From a virus: a stretch of DNA of 20,385 bases. Of the stretch, positions 1 through 7,245 are shown piece after piece. A program made the position numbers and the translations under genes. Position 1 is the first letter of the stretch. Every line of letters begins with the position of its first letter. The stretch covers positions 1-20,385 of the IMG/VR virus record IMGVR_UViG_3300037493_000426; one strand, written 5' to 3'. The notes under the pieces were generated by a model, which was given only the letters and a program-made list of their open reading frames with translations, had not been told where the DNA came from and made no database searches.

Positions 1-216
1 ACCTGTTACCTGTGCTCAAAGAGCGTAGGGAACAAGGACATAAAGATAGATCACATCCATCCCGTAGTTGACCCACTTAAAGGCTGGGTGAGCTGGGATA
101 GCTTCATCGAACGCCTGTTCGTGGAGATGGACGGCTACCAAGCCCTCTGTGTAGCCTGCCACCAGAGCAAGACCTCTGAAGAACGGCTTGTTCGCAAGGC
201 TGTTAAACTCCGCTAA
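1..216 (+). CDS. HNH endonuclease, 3' part (start lies outside the window)
   Basis: Frame 1 is open from the first base to a TAA at 214-216, giving 71 residues with no start in view. Visible are a CxxC zinc pair (residues 2 and 5), the catalytic-type motif IDHIHPVVDP (16-25), a region GWVSWDSFIERLF, and a second zinc pair with histidine, LCVACHQSKT (49-58). CxxC + DHxHP + CxxCH is the standard order of zinc-bound HNH nucleases, and the visible part matches small phage HNH proteins of about 80-130 residues. These nick or cut DNA and often sit near packaging or replication genes. The next gene starts one base after the stop, so the two are probably cotranscribed. The family call is firm; the role (packaging, repair or homing) is not visible here. 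Confidence 0.85.
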   Translation, partial: TCYLCSKSVGNKDIKIDHIHPVVDPLKGWVSWDSFIERLFVEMDGYQALCVACHQSKTSEERLVRKAVKLR

Positions 217-217
217 C

Positions 218-949
218 ATGAAGAAATTTGTAATAGTCTCTGACATTCACGGCAATCATGCAGACCTTTATGCCACCGCCGCCGCCCTAGCCTTCACCAA
301 AGACTTCAACCCAGAGATACGAATTATAGCTGGCGACTTGTGGGACTTCTCAGCCATCCGCAAGGGAGCCTCAGAGGAAGACAGGGCCATAAGCATGAGG
401 GACGACTTTGAGGCAGGGGCAAATTTTGCCGACTCCTTCTTCAAGGGAGGAAAGCAAAACACCCTAATGCTGGGCAACCACGATGTCAGAGCATGGGACT
501 TGGCCGAGTCCACAGATGCCGTTAAAGCCGATTTGGGGCAAAGAATGGTGCAAGACATACAAGCAGTGGCAAAGAGGAACAAAGCCTCTCTAATCCCCTA
601 CGATAGCCGCCTAGGGGTTGTGTCGATTGGCCATTTGAACGTAGTGCATGGCTTCCATACGGGAGTGTCAGCCTGCGCCTCCCATTCTCGCATCTACGGC
701 AACGTAGTTTTCGGCCACTGCCACTCCATAGAGTCCTACTCAACTCCAGGTCTAAAACCTCAAGAAGCCCGCTGCATAGGCTGTTTGTGCGATCTCAACC
801 CCGGCTACGCCAACAGGAAGACAGGCAAACTCCGCTGGAGCCACGGCTGGGCCTACGGCTGGGTAGAAGACGACGGGAGCTATTCGATCTTTCAAGTGCG
901 CGGCATCAACGGAAAATTCCGCGCCCCCACAGACATAAAAACCTACTAA
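218..949 (+). CDS. Calcineurin-like metallophosphoesterase
   Basis: This 243-residue protein carries the ordered motifs of the calcineurin-like phosphoesterase superfamily: SDIHGNH (residues 8-14, D-x-H), AGDLWDF (38-44, GDxxD), LGNHD (85-89), HGFH (144-147) and GHCHS (166-170). These supply the ligands of a two-metal site that hydrolyses phosphomono- or diesters. Phage members include protein phosphatases, nucleotide phosphodiesterases and DNA-repair-like nucleases, and the sequence does not say which this is. I chose ATG 218 because MKKFVIVSDIHG places the first beta strand at the N terminus and lies one base after the upstream stop; the longer reading from 188 runs into the HNH gene. No Shine-Dalgarno sequence precedes it (CTCCGCTAAC-ATG). 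Its stop TAA overlaps the next ATG as TAATG, suggesting translational coupling. Confidence 0.88.
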   Translation: MKKFVIVSDIHGNHADLYATAAALAFTKDFNPEIRIIAGDLWDFSAIRKGASEEDRAISMRDDFEAGANFADSFFKGGKQNTLMLGNHDVRAWDLAESTDAVKADLGQRMVQDIQAVAKRNKASLIPYDSRLGVVSIGHLNVVHGFHTGVSACASHSRIYGNVVFGHCHSIESYSTPGLKPQEARCIGCLCDLNPGYANRKTGKLRWSHGWAYGWVEDDGSYSIFQVRGINGKFRAPTDIKTY

Positions 950-1197
950 TGAAAAACAACCCTTGGAGTGAGATGGACAAGCTAATGGCGGAAACTACCG
1001 TTTCCCGTAAGGACGGGTGGTGGTCTATGCGGGACTTCGCGGACAACTACAAGTGCCCCAGAAGCACAGCCCGATCACGAATTGACTCTTGGCTTGCGCT
1101 AGGCGCACTTGAGAAGAAAGCGGGAGTAGTGATGGATGGAAAACGCGGCTCCTACTACCGCTACGTCAAAACCTTTTGCAATGGTCTAAAAGGATAA
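949..1197 (+). CDS. Small winged-helix-like DNA-binding protein
   Basis: An 82-residue protein beginning MKNNPWSEMDKL, whose ATG overlaps the phosphoesterase stop (TAATG). The segment from WWSMRDFADNYKCPRSTARSRI to LGALEKK reads as helix-turn-helix: residues in the MRDFADNY region form the first helix and CPRSTARSRIDSWLALG the recognition helix and next turn. It is followed by KRGSYYRYVKTF, which resembles the beta wing seen when small wHTH proteins end on a strand pair. A role as transcription regulator is inferred from fold-like features only. Its last 23 nt also form the 5' acceptor and D arm of the tRNA-like RNA at 1175-1268, so mature RNA and intact mRNA cannot come from the same transcript. 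It could instead be a replication accessory DNA-binding protein. Confidence 0.55.
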   Translation: MKNNPWSEMDKLMAETTVSRKDGWWSMRDFADNYKCPRSTARSRIDSWLALGALEKKAGVVMDGKRGSYYRYVKTFCNGLKG

Positions 1198-1268
1198 GAC
1201 CTCAGTGCTACCAACGGGACGCCGTTGGGGCTAGACTGAGAATGGAGGTTCGAGCCCTCCTTGCAAAA
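1175..1268 (+). tRNA. tRNA-like RNA with an enlarged anticodon arm (possibly non-decoding)
   Basis: The 94-nt element has a 7-bp acceptor (TTTGCAA with TTGCAAA, 1175-1181 and 1261-1267), TG at positions 8-9, a D arm with stem GTCT/AGAC and GG in its loop, a T arm GGAGG-TTCGAGC-CCTCC with the consensus T loop, and discriminator A at 1268. No CCA is encoded. The anticodon stem TCAGT/ACTGA encloses 28 nt instead of 7. Inside, CTA/TAG and CCAACG/CGTTGG pair into a longer hairpin with loop GGACGC. No joining of the two loop edges to 7 nt puts a U at position 33, so I assign no anticodon. Readings: tRNA with a 21-nt insertion, decayed tRNA, or a tRNA mimic. It lies between two coding regions on the same strand, overlapping the first by 23 nt. 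Confidence 0.65.
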
Positions 1269-1274
1269 TCTACT

Positions 1275-1517
1275 ATGAACAACGGCCTGTCCCCCAACGA
1301 CCCGCTCTATTGGTTTAAGAACCTACCAAAAGAGCTAGCAGTGTTGGTTCAATTGGAGGACGACAAACTCATGGAGCTACCAAGACACTACAAGTTCAGA
1401 ATGATGGGGGTGAATAAGGAACTCACCGCCTATTGTGAAGTGGTGGGAGGAGCCAATTGCGGCCTCCGCTTCTACCTGAGCGACAATGGAATTAGCGCGA
1501 TGGAGCCTACCGATTGA
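1275..1517 (+). CDS. Hypothetical protein, 80 residues
   Basis: The gene starts at ATG 1275, six bases after the discriminator base of the tRNA-like RNA, and ends at TGA 1515-1517. The longer reading from 1176 would run through the RNA and is less likely. The product begins MNNGLSPNDPLYWFKNLP and holds a likely mixed alpha/beta small domain (LAVLVQLEDDKLMELP; KFRMMGVNKELTAYCEVVGG; GLRFYLSDNGI). I recognise no family, signal peptide or membrane segment. There is no Shine-Dalgarno sequence (AAATCTACT-ATG). If the RNA upstream is cut at its 3' end, this mRNA would keep only about six bases of leader. The gene overlaps the end of the convergent late block by 11 bp. The reading frame is likely real from its packing and composition; its function is unknown. 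Confidence 0.6.
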   Translation: MNNGLSPNDPLYWFKNLPKELAVLVQLEDDKLMELPRHYKFRMMGVNKELTAYCEVVGGANCGLRFYLSDNGISAMEPTD

Positions 1518-4251
1518 GCAAATAGTCATCAATAGCCATTTGTTGTTCATGGCTAAAATCTCCCATCATTTGCATATAATCACCGTAACCTGGCTTACCC
1601 ATAGCACTTTGAATCAAAGCAATTCCAGCCGCAGTTTTCTTTGGAGCCAATTGAAGTAAACGAGCATCTGAGAACAAGGCTACGTTAGCAGGAGTTGCTT
1701 TGCTCATTAAAGCTTTACCTGAAGCTTGTTCCAACGCATAAGAAGCAAAACCAGCCATAGCTAAATTTCGATATGGCAAACGACCAATAAGACCCGTAAT
1801 CCTACGTCCTTGCTGGCTGGCCTTAGCTTGTGAAATGCTGTTAGCCATTTCGTATCTAGTCCAGTTTTTGATTAGATCGAGCCTATCTTTGCCAATAACA
1901 GCCTCAACCGACTGGCTTTGCTGCTTGTTCTTGAACACATTATTAAGCATCTGCTCAAAGCTGTAAGTGTTCTTGCCAGATTCTACGGTGGATTGAGCCA
2001 AGACACGAGCCTTCTCAAATAGGGTTTGGAAGGCTGTATCAGCAATGTTCTTTTGCTGTTCAGGAGGCAGTTTAGCAATGACGCTCTTAACGTATTCTGG
2101 ACGATATTTGCCAGATAGAACCAATCCCTCAAAGAACTCGGCTGGACGTTCAGCAACATGGACCACATTGCCATTGTTGATTTGGGACACCAACGAAGAG
2201 GTCATGTTAGACCGGCGTTCAGCAGCCAATTTGATGGCATTTTTGTAATAGCTGTTTGCCTTGTTTATGCCTTCTCTCTCAGCAATAGCCATAGCTTCAT
2301 TGATGGCCCCAATCGCGGGAAGGGTATCACTAGTGAACAAGCCATTCATGTTCTTCATGGCGTTTACCTGACGGCCAGCTTGTTCAATGAACTGCCAACG
2401 GTTGCTGCCATTGAAAAGTGTATTCTTAACCGAGCTATCAATAGCATTAAGCGATTGAGCTAGTTTGCCAATGTCGGCTATTTCTACATTACCAATGTTC
2501 ACCTTAGATGAACCCATCAATCTATCAACAACAGAACGCCTTAAATTATCAAATGTCTTGGTTGGAATGACGGCTTTAGCCGCAGCCCAATCAGCCGTTC
2601 CACCACGGGCAAGCAGTTCAACAACCTCCTCGGGGTTAGTAAAACCATCATTAACCAATCTGCCAACAAACTCGCTTGCCTCAACAGGCTCAATCATGGC
2701 CTTGTAAGCATTATTAGCAGCACGAAGTTTTGCAGCTCCATTACCAGTAAGCGAAGCAACAGAACGGTCAATGTCTAGAGACAACGCTTTGTAAATTTCT
2801 TTAGCCTGACCAATGTTCATGCCTGGGAACAAGTCGGACTTACCGCCGCCAATAATAGCTCCGATTTGACTACGAAGTTGACGAGCAGCACCCAAGTCCT
2901 GTTTTGCTCCAACAATGTCCTGTAATCCAGTTACAGTGGCTCTTAATGGGGCAAGAAGTGCGCTTTCTTCACCGCTAACGGTGGCTGGAAATTGTTTAAC
3001 GGCTTGACGAATGACTTTCTTGGTATTATCCAACGAAACAAACTTGCCACCAGTTCCCAACCATTTAGCCGTAGAACCAATCTCTCCCAATGCTTCTTCG
3101 TAGAGCAAATCGGTGGCTTGTTTGGCATCAATAAACTTTTGTTTAGCACCACCAATTGCGGCCAAACCAGCTTCACTTGGTTCAAGAGTAAACGGAACCG
3201 TTGCAGCCTTAATACGAGCCATTGCCTTTGCTTCAAGGGAAGTAGCGGCTTGTTCAGCCATTCCTACAGACTGAGCGCGTAACGCTTTATCTGTTTGCGT
3301 AAGGCTCTCAGCCAAAGCATCACCAGCTTCAACGGAAGAAAGTTTAGCTGGGTTAGCGGTGCGGATAGCATCAGCCAATTCAGCAGAAGTAGATGGATTG
3401 TAGCCTTCTTTTTGAAGAGCTTGCTTGGCTGCTTTGCCCTCATCCATGAATGCTTCGATATTGGACGAAAGAGCAGATCGCGTCCGAGCCATTTGAACAA
3501 CCTTTTCCAAAGCTTTAGGAGCAACAACACCCAATGCTGTTTCAATTGCCGTTCCCTGAGCGCGGCGACCTAAGATTTCAGGGGCGTTAATTGGCTGTCC
3601 GGTAAGACCGCGAAAAGCCGCATCTTGCAAAGCTCCAAAAACATTGGATGCCAAAGCGCTAACACCAGATACTTGGGCAAGTTTAGCTATGCCACCAGCA
3701 GTTCCTGGGGTTTTACCTAATGTAGAAACAATACCAGCAGTAAGTTCTGGACCGCTAGATGCAATTTCGGCTATATCACCAGCATCCAACCCAGCGGGAT
3801 CATCAACTACCCATTTGAATCCATTAGTCTTGTCGGGAATGCGAACTAAAGCCCGATTGCTACTAAGTGGAATGAATGAATCCTTTCCGTATTCGCTTTC
3901 GTAATAAGCTTTTTTTTCGGGAGCAGTAGGAGCAAAACCAGCTACAAATCGTTGAGCCATCGGAACCGTTTCCGTTGGAGATACAGGTTCAGCTAGGCCA
4001 AGCTGCTGTTGAACATTACGAGCACGTTGCTGCGCCATCTGTTGCTCATTGCCAGCAACAAGTTCAGGAATAGTAGATGGGTCGCGTTCTTGTGCAACTG
4101 GAGTTTGTTGAGCCATTGGTTGCGCTTGAGTGAGTGCAGCAGGCGCAGCCGATTGCTGTGAAATGTATGACTCAATCTCAGAAGCGGTTGGCTCCCGATT
4201 AGCCTCAATTTCAAATGTCCCCTTGTTGGTTTCGATTTGATATGTTGGCAT
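1507..4251 (-). CDS. Large putative internal (ejected) virion protein, 914 residues
   Basis: Last gene of the late block. The start ATG at 4251 gives MPTYQIETNKGTFEIEA followed by PTASEIESYI, an N-terminal beta-then-helix pattern I associate with large internal virion proteins of podoviruses; the 26 residues upstream in frame lie inside the previous gene. Residues about 35-100 are Gln/Ala/Pro-rich and probably disordered. The rest is overwhelmingly Ala/Lys/Glu/Gln helical with no Cys and no recognisable enzyme motif, including no lytic transglycosylase signature. Near the C terminus a hydrophobic stretch (RNLAMAGFASYALEQASGKA) could insert in a membrane. Together with the next two genes it resembles the three ejection proteins common in T7/P22-like viruses, which form a channel across the host envelope. 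The function is inferred from size, composition and position. Confidence 0.6.
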   Translation of the reverse strand: MPTYQIETNKGTFEIEANREPTASEIESYISQQSAAPAALTQAQPMAQQTPVAQERDPSTIPELVAGNEQQMAQQRARNVQQQLGLAEPVSPTETVPMAQRFVAGFAPTAPEKKAYYESEYGKDSFIPLSSNRALVRIPDKTNGFKWVVDDPAGLDAGDIAEIASSGPELTAGIVSTLGKTPGTAGGIAKLAQVSGVSALASNVFGALQDAAFRGLTGQPINAPEILGRRAQGTAIETALGVVAPKALEKVVQMARTRSALSSNIEAFMDEGKAAKQALQKEGYNPSTSAELADAIRTANPAKLSSVEAGDALAESLTQTDKALRAQSVGMAEQAATSLEAKAMARIKAATVPFTLEPSEAGLAAIGGAKQKFIDAKQATDLLYEEALGEIGSTAKWLGTGGKFVSLDNTKKVIRQAVKQFPATVSGEESALLAPLRATVTGLQDIVGAKQDLGAARQLRSQIGAIIGGGKSDLFPGMNIGQAKEIYKALSLDIDRSVASLTGNGAAKLRAANNAYKAMIEPVEASEFVGRLVNDGFTNPEEVVELLARGGTADWAAAKAVIPTKTFDNLRRSVVDRLMGSSKVNIGNVEIADIGKLAQSLNAIDSSVKNTLFNGSNRWQFIEQAGRQVNAMKNMNGLFTSDTLPAIGAINEAMAIAEREGINKANSYYKNAIKLAAERRSNMTSSLVSQINNGNVVHVAERPAEFFEGLVLSGKYRPEYVKSVIAKLPPEQQKNIADTAFQTLFEKARVLAQSTVESGKNTYSFEQMLNNVFKNKQQSQSVEAVIGKDRLDLIKNWTRYEMANSISQAKASQQGRRITGLIGRLPYRNLAMAGFASYALEQASGKALMSKATPANVALFSDARLLQLAPKKTAAGIALIQSAMGKPGYGDYMQMMGDFSHEQQMAIDDYLLNR
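1533..1555. other. Short inverted repeat at the convergent gene junction
   Basis: TAGCCAT (1533-1539) and ATGGCTA (1549-1555) form a 7-bp stem with a 9-nt loop, inside the last codons of the large minus-strand gene and 16 bp beyond the end of the plus-strand gene. There is no U run on either strand, so it is at most a weak terminator or a pausing site between converging transcripts. Confidence 0.3.
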
Positions 4252-4255
4252 TATA

Positions 4256-5452
4256 TTACTTAAGTTTTTTAACTGAAATAATCTCAAGACCTTCCGGAGC
4301 AGCTCTTTCCTTGGCTTTGATATTACCAAGTTTAACTAGTGTTTCCTTGATGGTTATTAAATTCTTAATTTGTTCTTCCTCTGGAAGCGTAGGATCAATC
4401 TTGGCAATGTTGTTAGCCAAATCTTGACCTTCTTGATTGGTAATTTGACCAAGCCCAGTTGCGCCAGTTTTGCTCATGGCTTTCATAGACATGATGTTTT
4501 CCAGCTTAACGGCAGATTTGATGCTATCCAACCTAGAAATTAAAATTTTGCTTGAACCTCCAGACGGAAGCATAGCTCCAACTGCTGCAACTGGAGCAAA
4601 TCCCTGAATTGTCCCACCGGCACCACCTCTAAGCAAATTGATTGATTGGTCAATGTTATCAATTGTTGTTCCAAGCATTGTTTTTTGAGCAGCTACTTGA
4701 TCTAAAAAGTTGGCATCTTCTAATGCTTTTTTAGCGTCATCTTTGTCTTTTTCGTAGGCAAATTTTTCTTTTGCCAATGCAAGCGTTGGACTTGGTTGAC
4801 CAGCCGCCGATGCCTGAGCATCAGCCCGACGAGCTTCTGCACGAAGTTTATCAACCTCTGCATTGAGCTTAAGAATTTCTGCTGGATCACGGGGTTTGGG
4901 TTGAGCGCGAAGTTCAGCTTCACGCGCATTAACCATCGCGTTAGCAACGGAAGCAATCTTGTTGGGATCAATGTTAGCAGCAAATCCACGCTCAATAAAC
5001 TGTTGAACGCCAATTGGCGTAGTCTTGTAAGCCGCGCCATCCATTGGAAGTTGTTCAAACGAAGCACCGCCTTGGATTGCAGCACCAGCAGCAGGAGCAT
5101 TGGTTTGGCTAAACAAACCACTTAACTTTTGTTTTTCTTGTTCTCCTTGCAGGAAATTGGCAAATGCTTGTGCCCCAACTGCACCAATACCAGCGGCTGC
5201 TGCTTTTTCATCAACACCAAAGTTTTTTACAATGAAATCAACGCCCTGTTGTTTTACCTTCTTCTCTTCTTCCTTCTTGTAATACTTCTCGATGCCAGAG
5301 GCTACTTGCTGGCCCAGTCCAGCCAAGCCCTGACCAATTAGCTCGGCCCCACGCGCCTGCGCCTGAGCACCTTGAAGCGCACCCTGCAAGAATGGAGTGT
5401 AGTCTGTACGGCCTAGAGCCGCATTTACCTGTGAGCCAGTTTGAAAAGCCAT
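4256..5452 (-). CDS. Putative internal virion protein, 398 residues
   Basis: The protein opens MAFQTGSQVNAALGRTDYTP and continues with an Ala/Gln/Gly-rich helical region (LQGALQGAQAQARGAELIGQ). A strongly charged segment, IEKYYKKEEEKKVKQQG, follows at about residues 54-70, then a long run likely to form coiled coil (AEILKLNAEVDKLRAEARRADAQ, about 190-215). The C-terminal third (MSKTGATGLGQITNQEGQDL, then LPEEEQIKNLITIKETLVKLG) looks like a compact helical domain. TGATGLGQI is reminiscent of a turn in transglycosylase or ejection proteins, but no catalytic Glu context is clear. It sits four bases before the 914-residue gene and 15 bases after the 290-residue gene, with no Shine-Dalgarno site. 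A DNA-ejection or inner-core role is inferred from composition and order. Confidence 0.55.
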   Translation of the reverse strand: MAFQTGSQVNAALGRTDYTPFLQGALQGAQAQARGAELIGQGLAGLGQQVASGIEKYYKKEEEKKVKQQGVDFIVKNFGVDEKAAAAGIGAVGAQAFANFLQGEQEKQKLSGLFSQTNAPAAGAAIQGGASFEQLPMDGAAYKTTPIGVQQFIERGFAANIDPNKIASVANAMVNAREAELRAQPKPRDPAEILKLNAEVDKLRAEARRADAQASAAGQPSPTLALAKEKFAYEKDKDDAKKALEDANFLDQVAAQKTMLGTTIDNIDQSINLLRGGAGGTIQGFAPVAAVGAMLPSGGSSKILISRLDSIKSAVKLENIMSMKAMSKTGATGLGQITNQEGQDLANNIAKIDPTLPEEEQIKNLITIKETLVKLGNIKAKERAAPEGLEIISVKKLK

Positions 5453-5467
5453 AGTATTAAATTAACC

Positions 5468-6340
5468 CTACTTTTTGATGCCACCAGCCGCTACTGCACC
5501 ACCCATTTGCATAGCACCGCTGATAATAGCCGCATTAGCCTGAGCTTTAGCTCCAGCCAAAGCTGCCTGCGATCCATAAATAGACGCATTGTAGTTGGAA
5601 AGATTGCTCGCATTCTGGAGAGCAAGATTGACCCCAGCGTTAGGATCACTGAAACGAGGGCCAACAGGCCCCTGAGCTTGCTGATAGGCCAAGCCCTGCT
5701 GTCCTTGTGCATATTGCATAGCCGAAGAAGGACGGCCAAGAATGGACATGAGAGGGCTGGAAAACTGCTGGTTATACATCTGGGCAAGCTGGCCCGCGCC
5801 CATAGCTTCCTGACGTTTAGACGACAAGAATCCCTCACGCCCTAGAATTTCGGCTGCTACGGAAGACTGATCGCCAATGCGCCCTCTAGCCATCCCTGCG
5901 CTACGGGCTTGCTGTTCAGCTAGACGACGTTGCTCAGGGGTGAGTCCTTGGGACTGCCCATAGAGCTGCATAGCCAATTGGTTCTGCTGGTTGGCAATAG
6001 CCGCCGCATAGGGATCGGCCTGACGCATAGCTTCCGTCACCCCAGAGCCATATTGACCAATGGCGGCTACGTCTCCTGCTCGCTGTTGAGCCAAGGCTTG
6101 ACGTTCAATTTCGCCTAGCTGTTGGGTGCCTTGCCCCAAAAGATTGATGCCGCCCTGTTGATATTGCCCAATGTCGGCTAGGTTGAGCGCGGCATATTGA
6201 GGACGATATTGCTGCTCCAACCCAAACGTCAGAGCTTGGAGTTCTGGATTGGCAAACTGCCGCTGATAATCCAGCATAGATTGACCCGCATTCACGCCTG
6301 TGGGCGCAGGGGGAGGAGTGGGCGTTTTCGTCTTGCTCAT
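5468..6340 (-). CDS. Putative internal virion protein, Gln/Ala-rich, 290 residues
   Basis: The product starts with a Thr/Pro-rich tail (MSKTKTPTPPPAPTGVNAGQ) and then runs for over 200 residues in Gln, Ala, Tyr and Gly (NPELQALTFGLEQQYRPQY, GQYQQGGINLLGQGTQQLGE). It ends in a small hydrophobic glycine-rich stretch (AIISGAMQMGGAVAAGGIKK) that could be a membrane-inserting helix. I recognise this architecture from podovirus and metagenomic phage proteins that lie just before the largest internal virion protein and are treated as ejected core components; no domain name follows from the sequence alone. Its ATG overlaps the stop of the preceding gene (ATGA), indicating coupled translation. No enzymatic motif is visible. 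Confidence 0.55.
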   Translation of the reverse strand: MSKTKTPTPPPAPTGVNAGQSMLDYQRQFANPELQALTFGLEQQYRPQYAALNLADIGQYQQGGINLLGQGTQQLGEIERQALAQQRAGDVAAIGQYGSGVTEAMRQADPYAAAIANQQNQLAMQLYGQSQGLTPEQRRLAEQQARSAGMARGRIGDQSSVAAEILGREGFLSSKRQEAMGAGQLAQMYNQQFSSPLMSILGRPSSAMQYAQGQQGLAYQQAQGPVGPRFSDPNAGVNLALQNASNLSNYNASIYGSQAALAGAKAQANAAIISGAMQMGGAVAAGGIKK

Positions 6341-6681
6341 TTGTGCTTTAGTCTATCATAAAGCCGCACAGCGTCATAGACGGCCAACTGTTGAGCTTTA
6401 AGCCCCTTGTCCCTCATCCAAGCAATCTTGGGCAGGAAGAACGGAGCTTGGCTTAAAAACCACTCCAAACAGCGTTTGCCAGCGGCATAATGGACATACC
6501 AAGCGTCAGGCTGGGCTGGAAACCAATCGGCCTCTCCTATCTCCGCCCTCACCGGCTTAAACATCATAAACCTATCAGGCGCGGCCACCACATAGGCATT
6601 AACCAGGTAGTAGCCTAAGTCCTGCTCAAAGTTGAGGCCATGTTTAACGTAATGAGCCTTGGCTTGCTCAATTGGGGTCAC
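6337..6681 (-). CDS. Hypothetical late protein, 114 residues, GTG start
   Basis: The start is GTG at 6681, sharing GTGA with the stop of the preceding fibre-like gene; there is no closer ATG that keeps the conserved-looking N terminus MTPIEQAKAHYVKHG. The sequence is rich in aromatic residues (GYYLVNAYVVAAPDRFMMF, ADWFPAQPDAWYVHYAAG, FLSQAPFFLPKIAWMRD) and looks like a compact alpha/beta fold with an amphipathic C-terminal helix. Both ends overlap neighbours by four bases, so it is translated within the structural block. It might be a minor virion component or a morphogenesis factor. I do not recognise the family. Confidence 0.5.
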   Translation of the reverse strand: MTPIEQAKAHYVKHGLNFEQDLGYYLVNAYVVAAPDRFMMFKPVRAEIGEADWFPAQPDAWYVHYAAGKRCLEWFLSQAPFFLPKIAWMRDKGLKAQQLAVYDAVRLYDRLKHK

Positions 6682-7205
6682 GGAACAGCAGTGAGGGCCA
6701 CCTTATACTCGTTAGTGCCATCAATCGTCACCAACAAGAAAACGCCACCACCATCGTTCTGGAAGCCAAACTGAATGGCATTACCTCCCGTGCCACTATT
6801 CAATTTGACTGTGCGCCCAATTGTTGCGCTAGTAAGGATTTGTTTAGCGGCAAGAATTGTTAGGTCTCCACTGGGGGATAGATTGTTGCACGAAATGTTG
6901 CCCGTAGCGGAAATTGCGGCTCCAACATCTAACGATCCTACAATGGTTTGATTGCCGGGGATGGCTACGTTAGCGGGCGTAGCACCCACAACAGGCACCC
7001 ATGACGGGGCTCCCGCTGAGAGCAGGGTTGGGGTGATGCCAGCAGTTTTTACTCTAAGCACCCCGCTAGACACCTCTAGGGAACTATTGTCGGTGGCTCC
7101 TCCATTCCCGGCTACAAACGTAGCACTATCCACTAGGGCGTTTAAATTGCCTGCGGTAACTTGATTGCCGGTAGCGAAGGTGTGACCTTTGGATAGAATA
7201 GCCAT
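6678..7205 (-). CDS. Small fibre-like virion protein, 175 residues
   Basis: Thr/Gly/Asn/Ser-rich, with almost no charged residues in its first 130 positions. After the N terminus MAILSKGHTFATGNQ, which includes a likely anchor helix (VTAGNLNALVDSATF), it runs in beta-prone repeats (SLEVSSGVLRVKTAGITPTLL; NQTIVGSLDVGAAISATGNI) and ends in a strand-rich domain (IQFGFQNDGGGVFLLVTIDG). The KGHTF start resembles the KGYTF start of the following tailspike (MSDIKKGYTFTDKS), so both could dock on the same tail surface. This composition is typical of phage tail fibre or appendage proteins. No SD site is seen before ATG (AAACTACTCTC-ATG). Confidence is high that it is an appendage-like structural protein, low for a specific name. 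Confidence 0.55.
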   Translation of the reverse strand: MAILSKGHTFATGNQVTAGNLNALVDSATFVAGNGGATDNSSLEVSSGVLRVKTAGITPTLLSAGAPSWVPVVGATPANVAIPGNQTIVGSLDVGAAISATGNISCNNLSPSGDLTILAAKQILTSATIGRTVKLNSGTGGNAIQFGFQNDGGGVFLLVTIDGTNEYKVALTAVP

Positions 7206-7245
7206 GAGAGTAGTTTATCAGGAGGGAGACGTTAAAAATATATGG

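Noticed and set aside
16-246. Minus-strand open frame of 76 codons
   Set aside because: It overlaps the HNH motifs on the plus strand (DHIHP, CxxCH), which are decisive for the other strand.
4256-5452. Lytic transglycosylase domain in the 398-residue protein (TGATGLGQI)
   Set aside because: The short string resembles a GLMQI-type motif, but no catalytic Glu-Ser context precedes it and the surrounding segment is a simple helix.
7206-7245. Possible promoter (TATATTTTT on the minus strand) in the gap before the small fibre-like gene
   Set aside because: Only an AT-rich string; no matching upstream element at a sensible spacing and no comparison promoters in the window.
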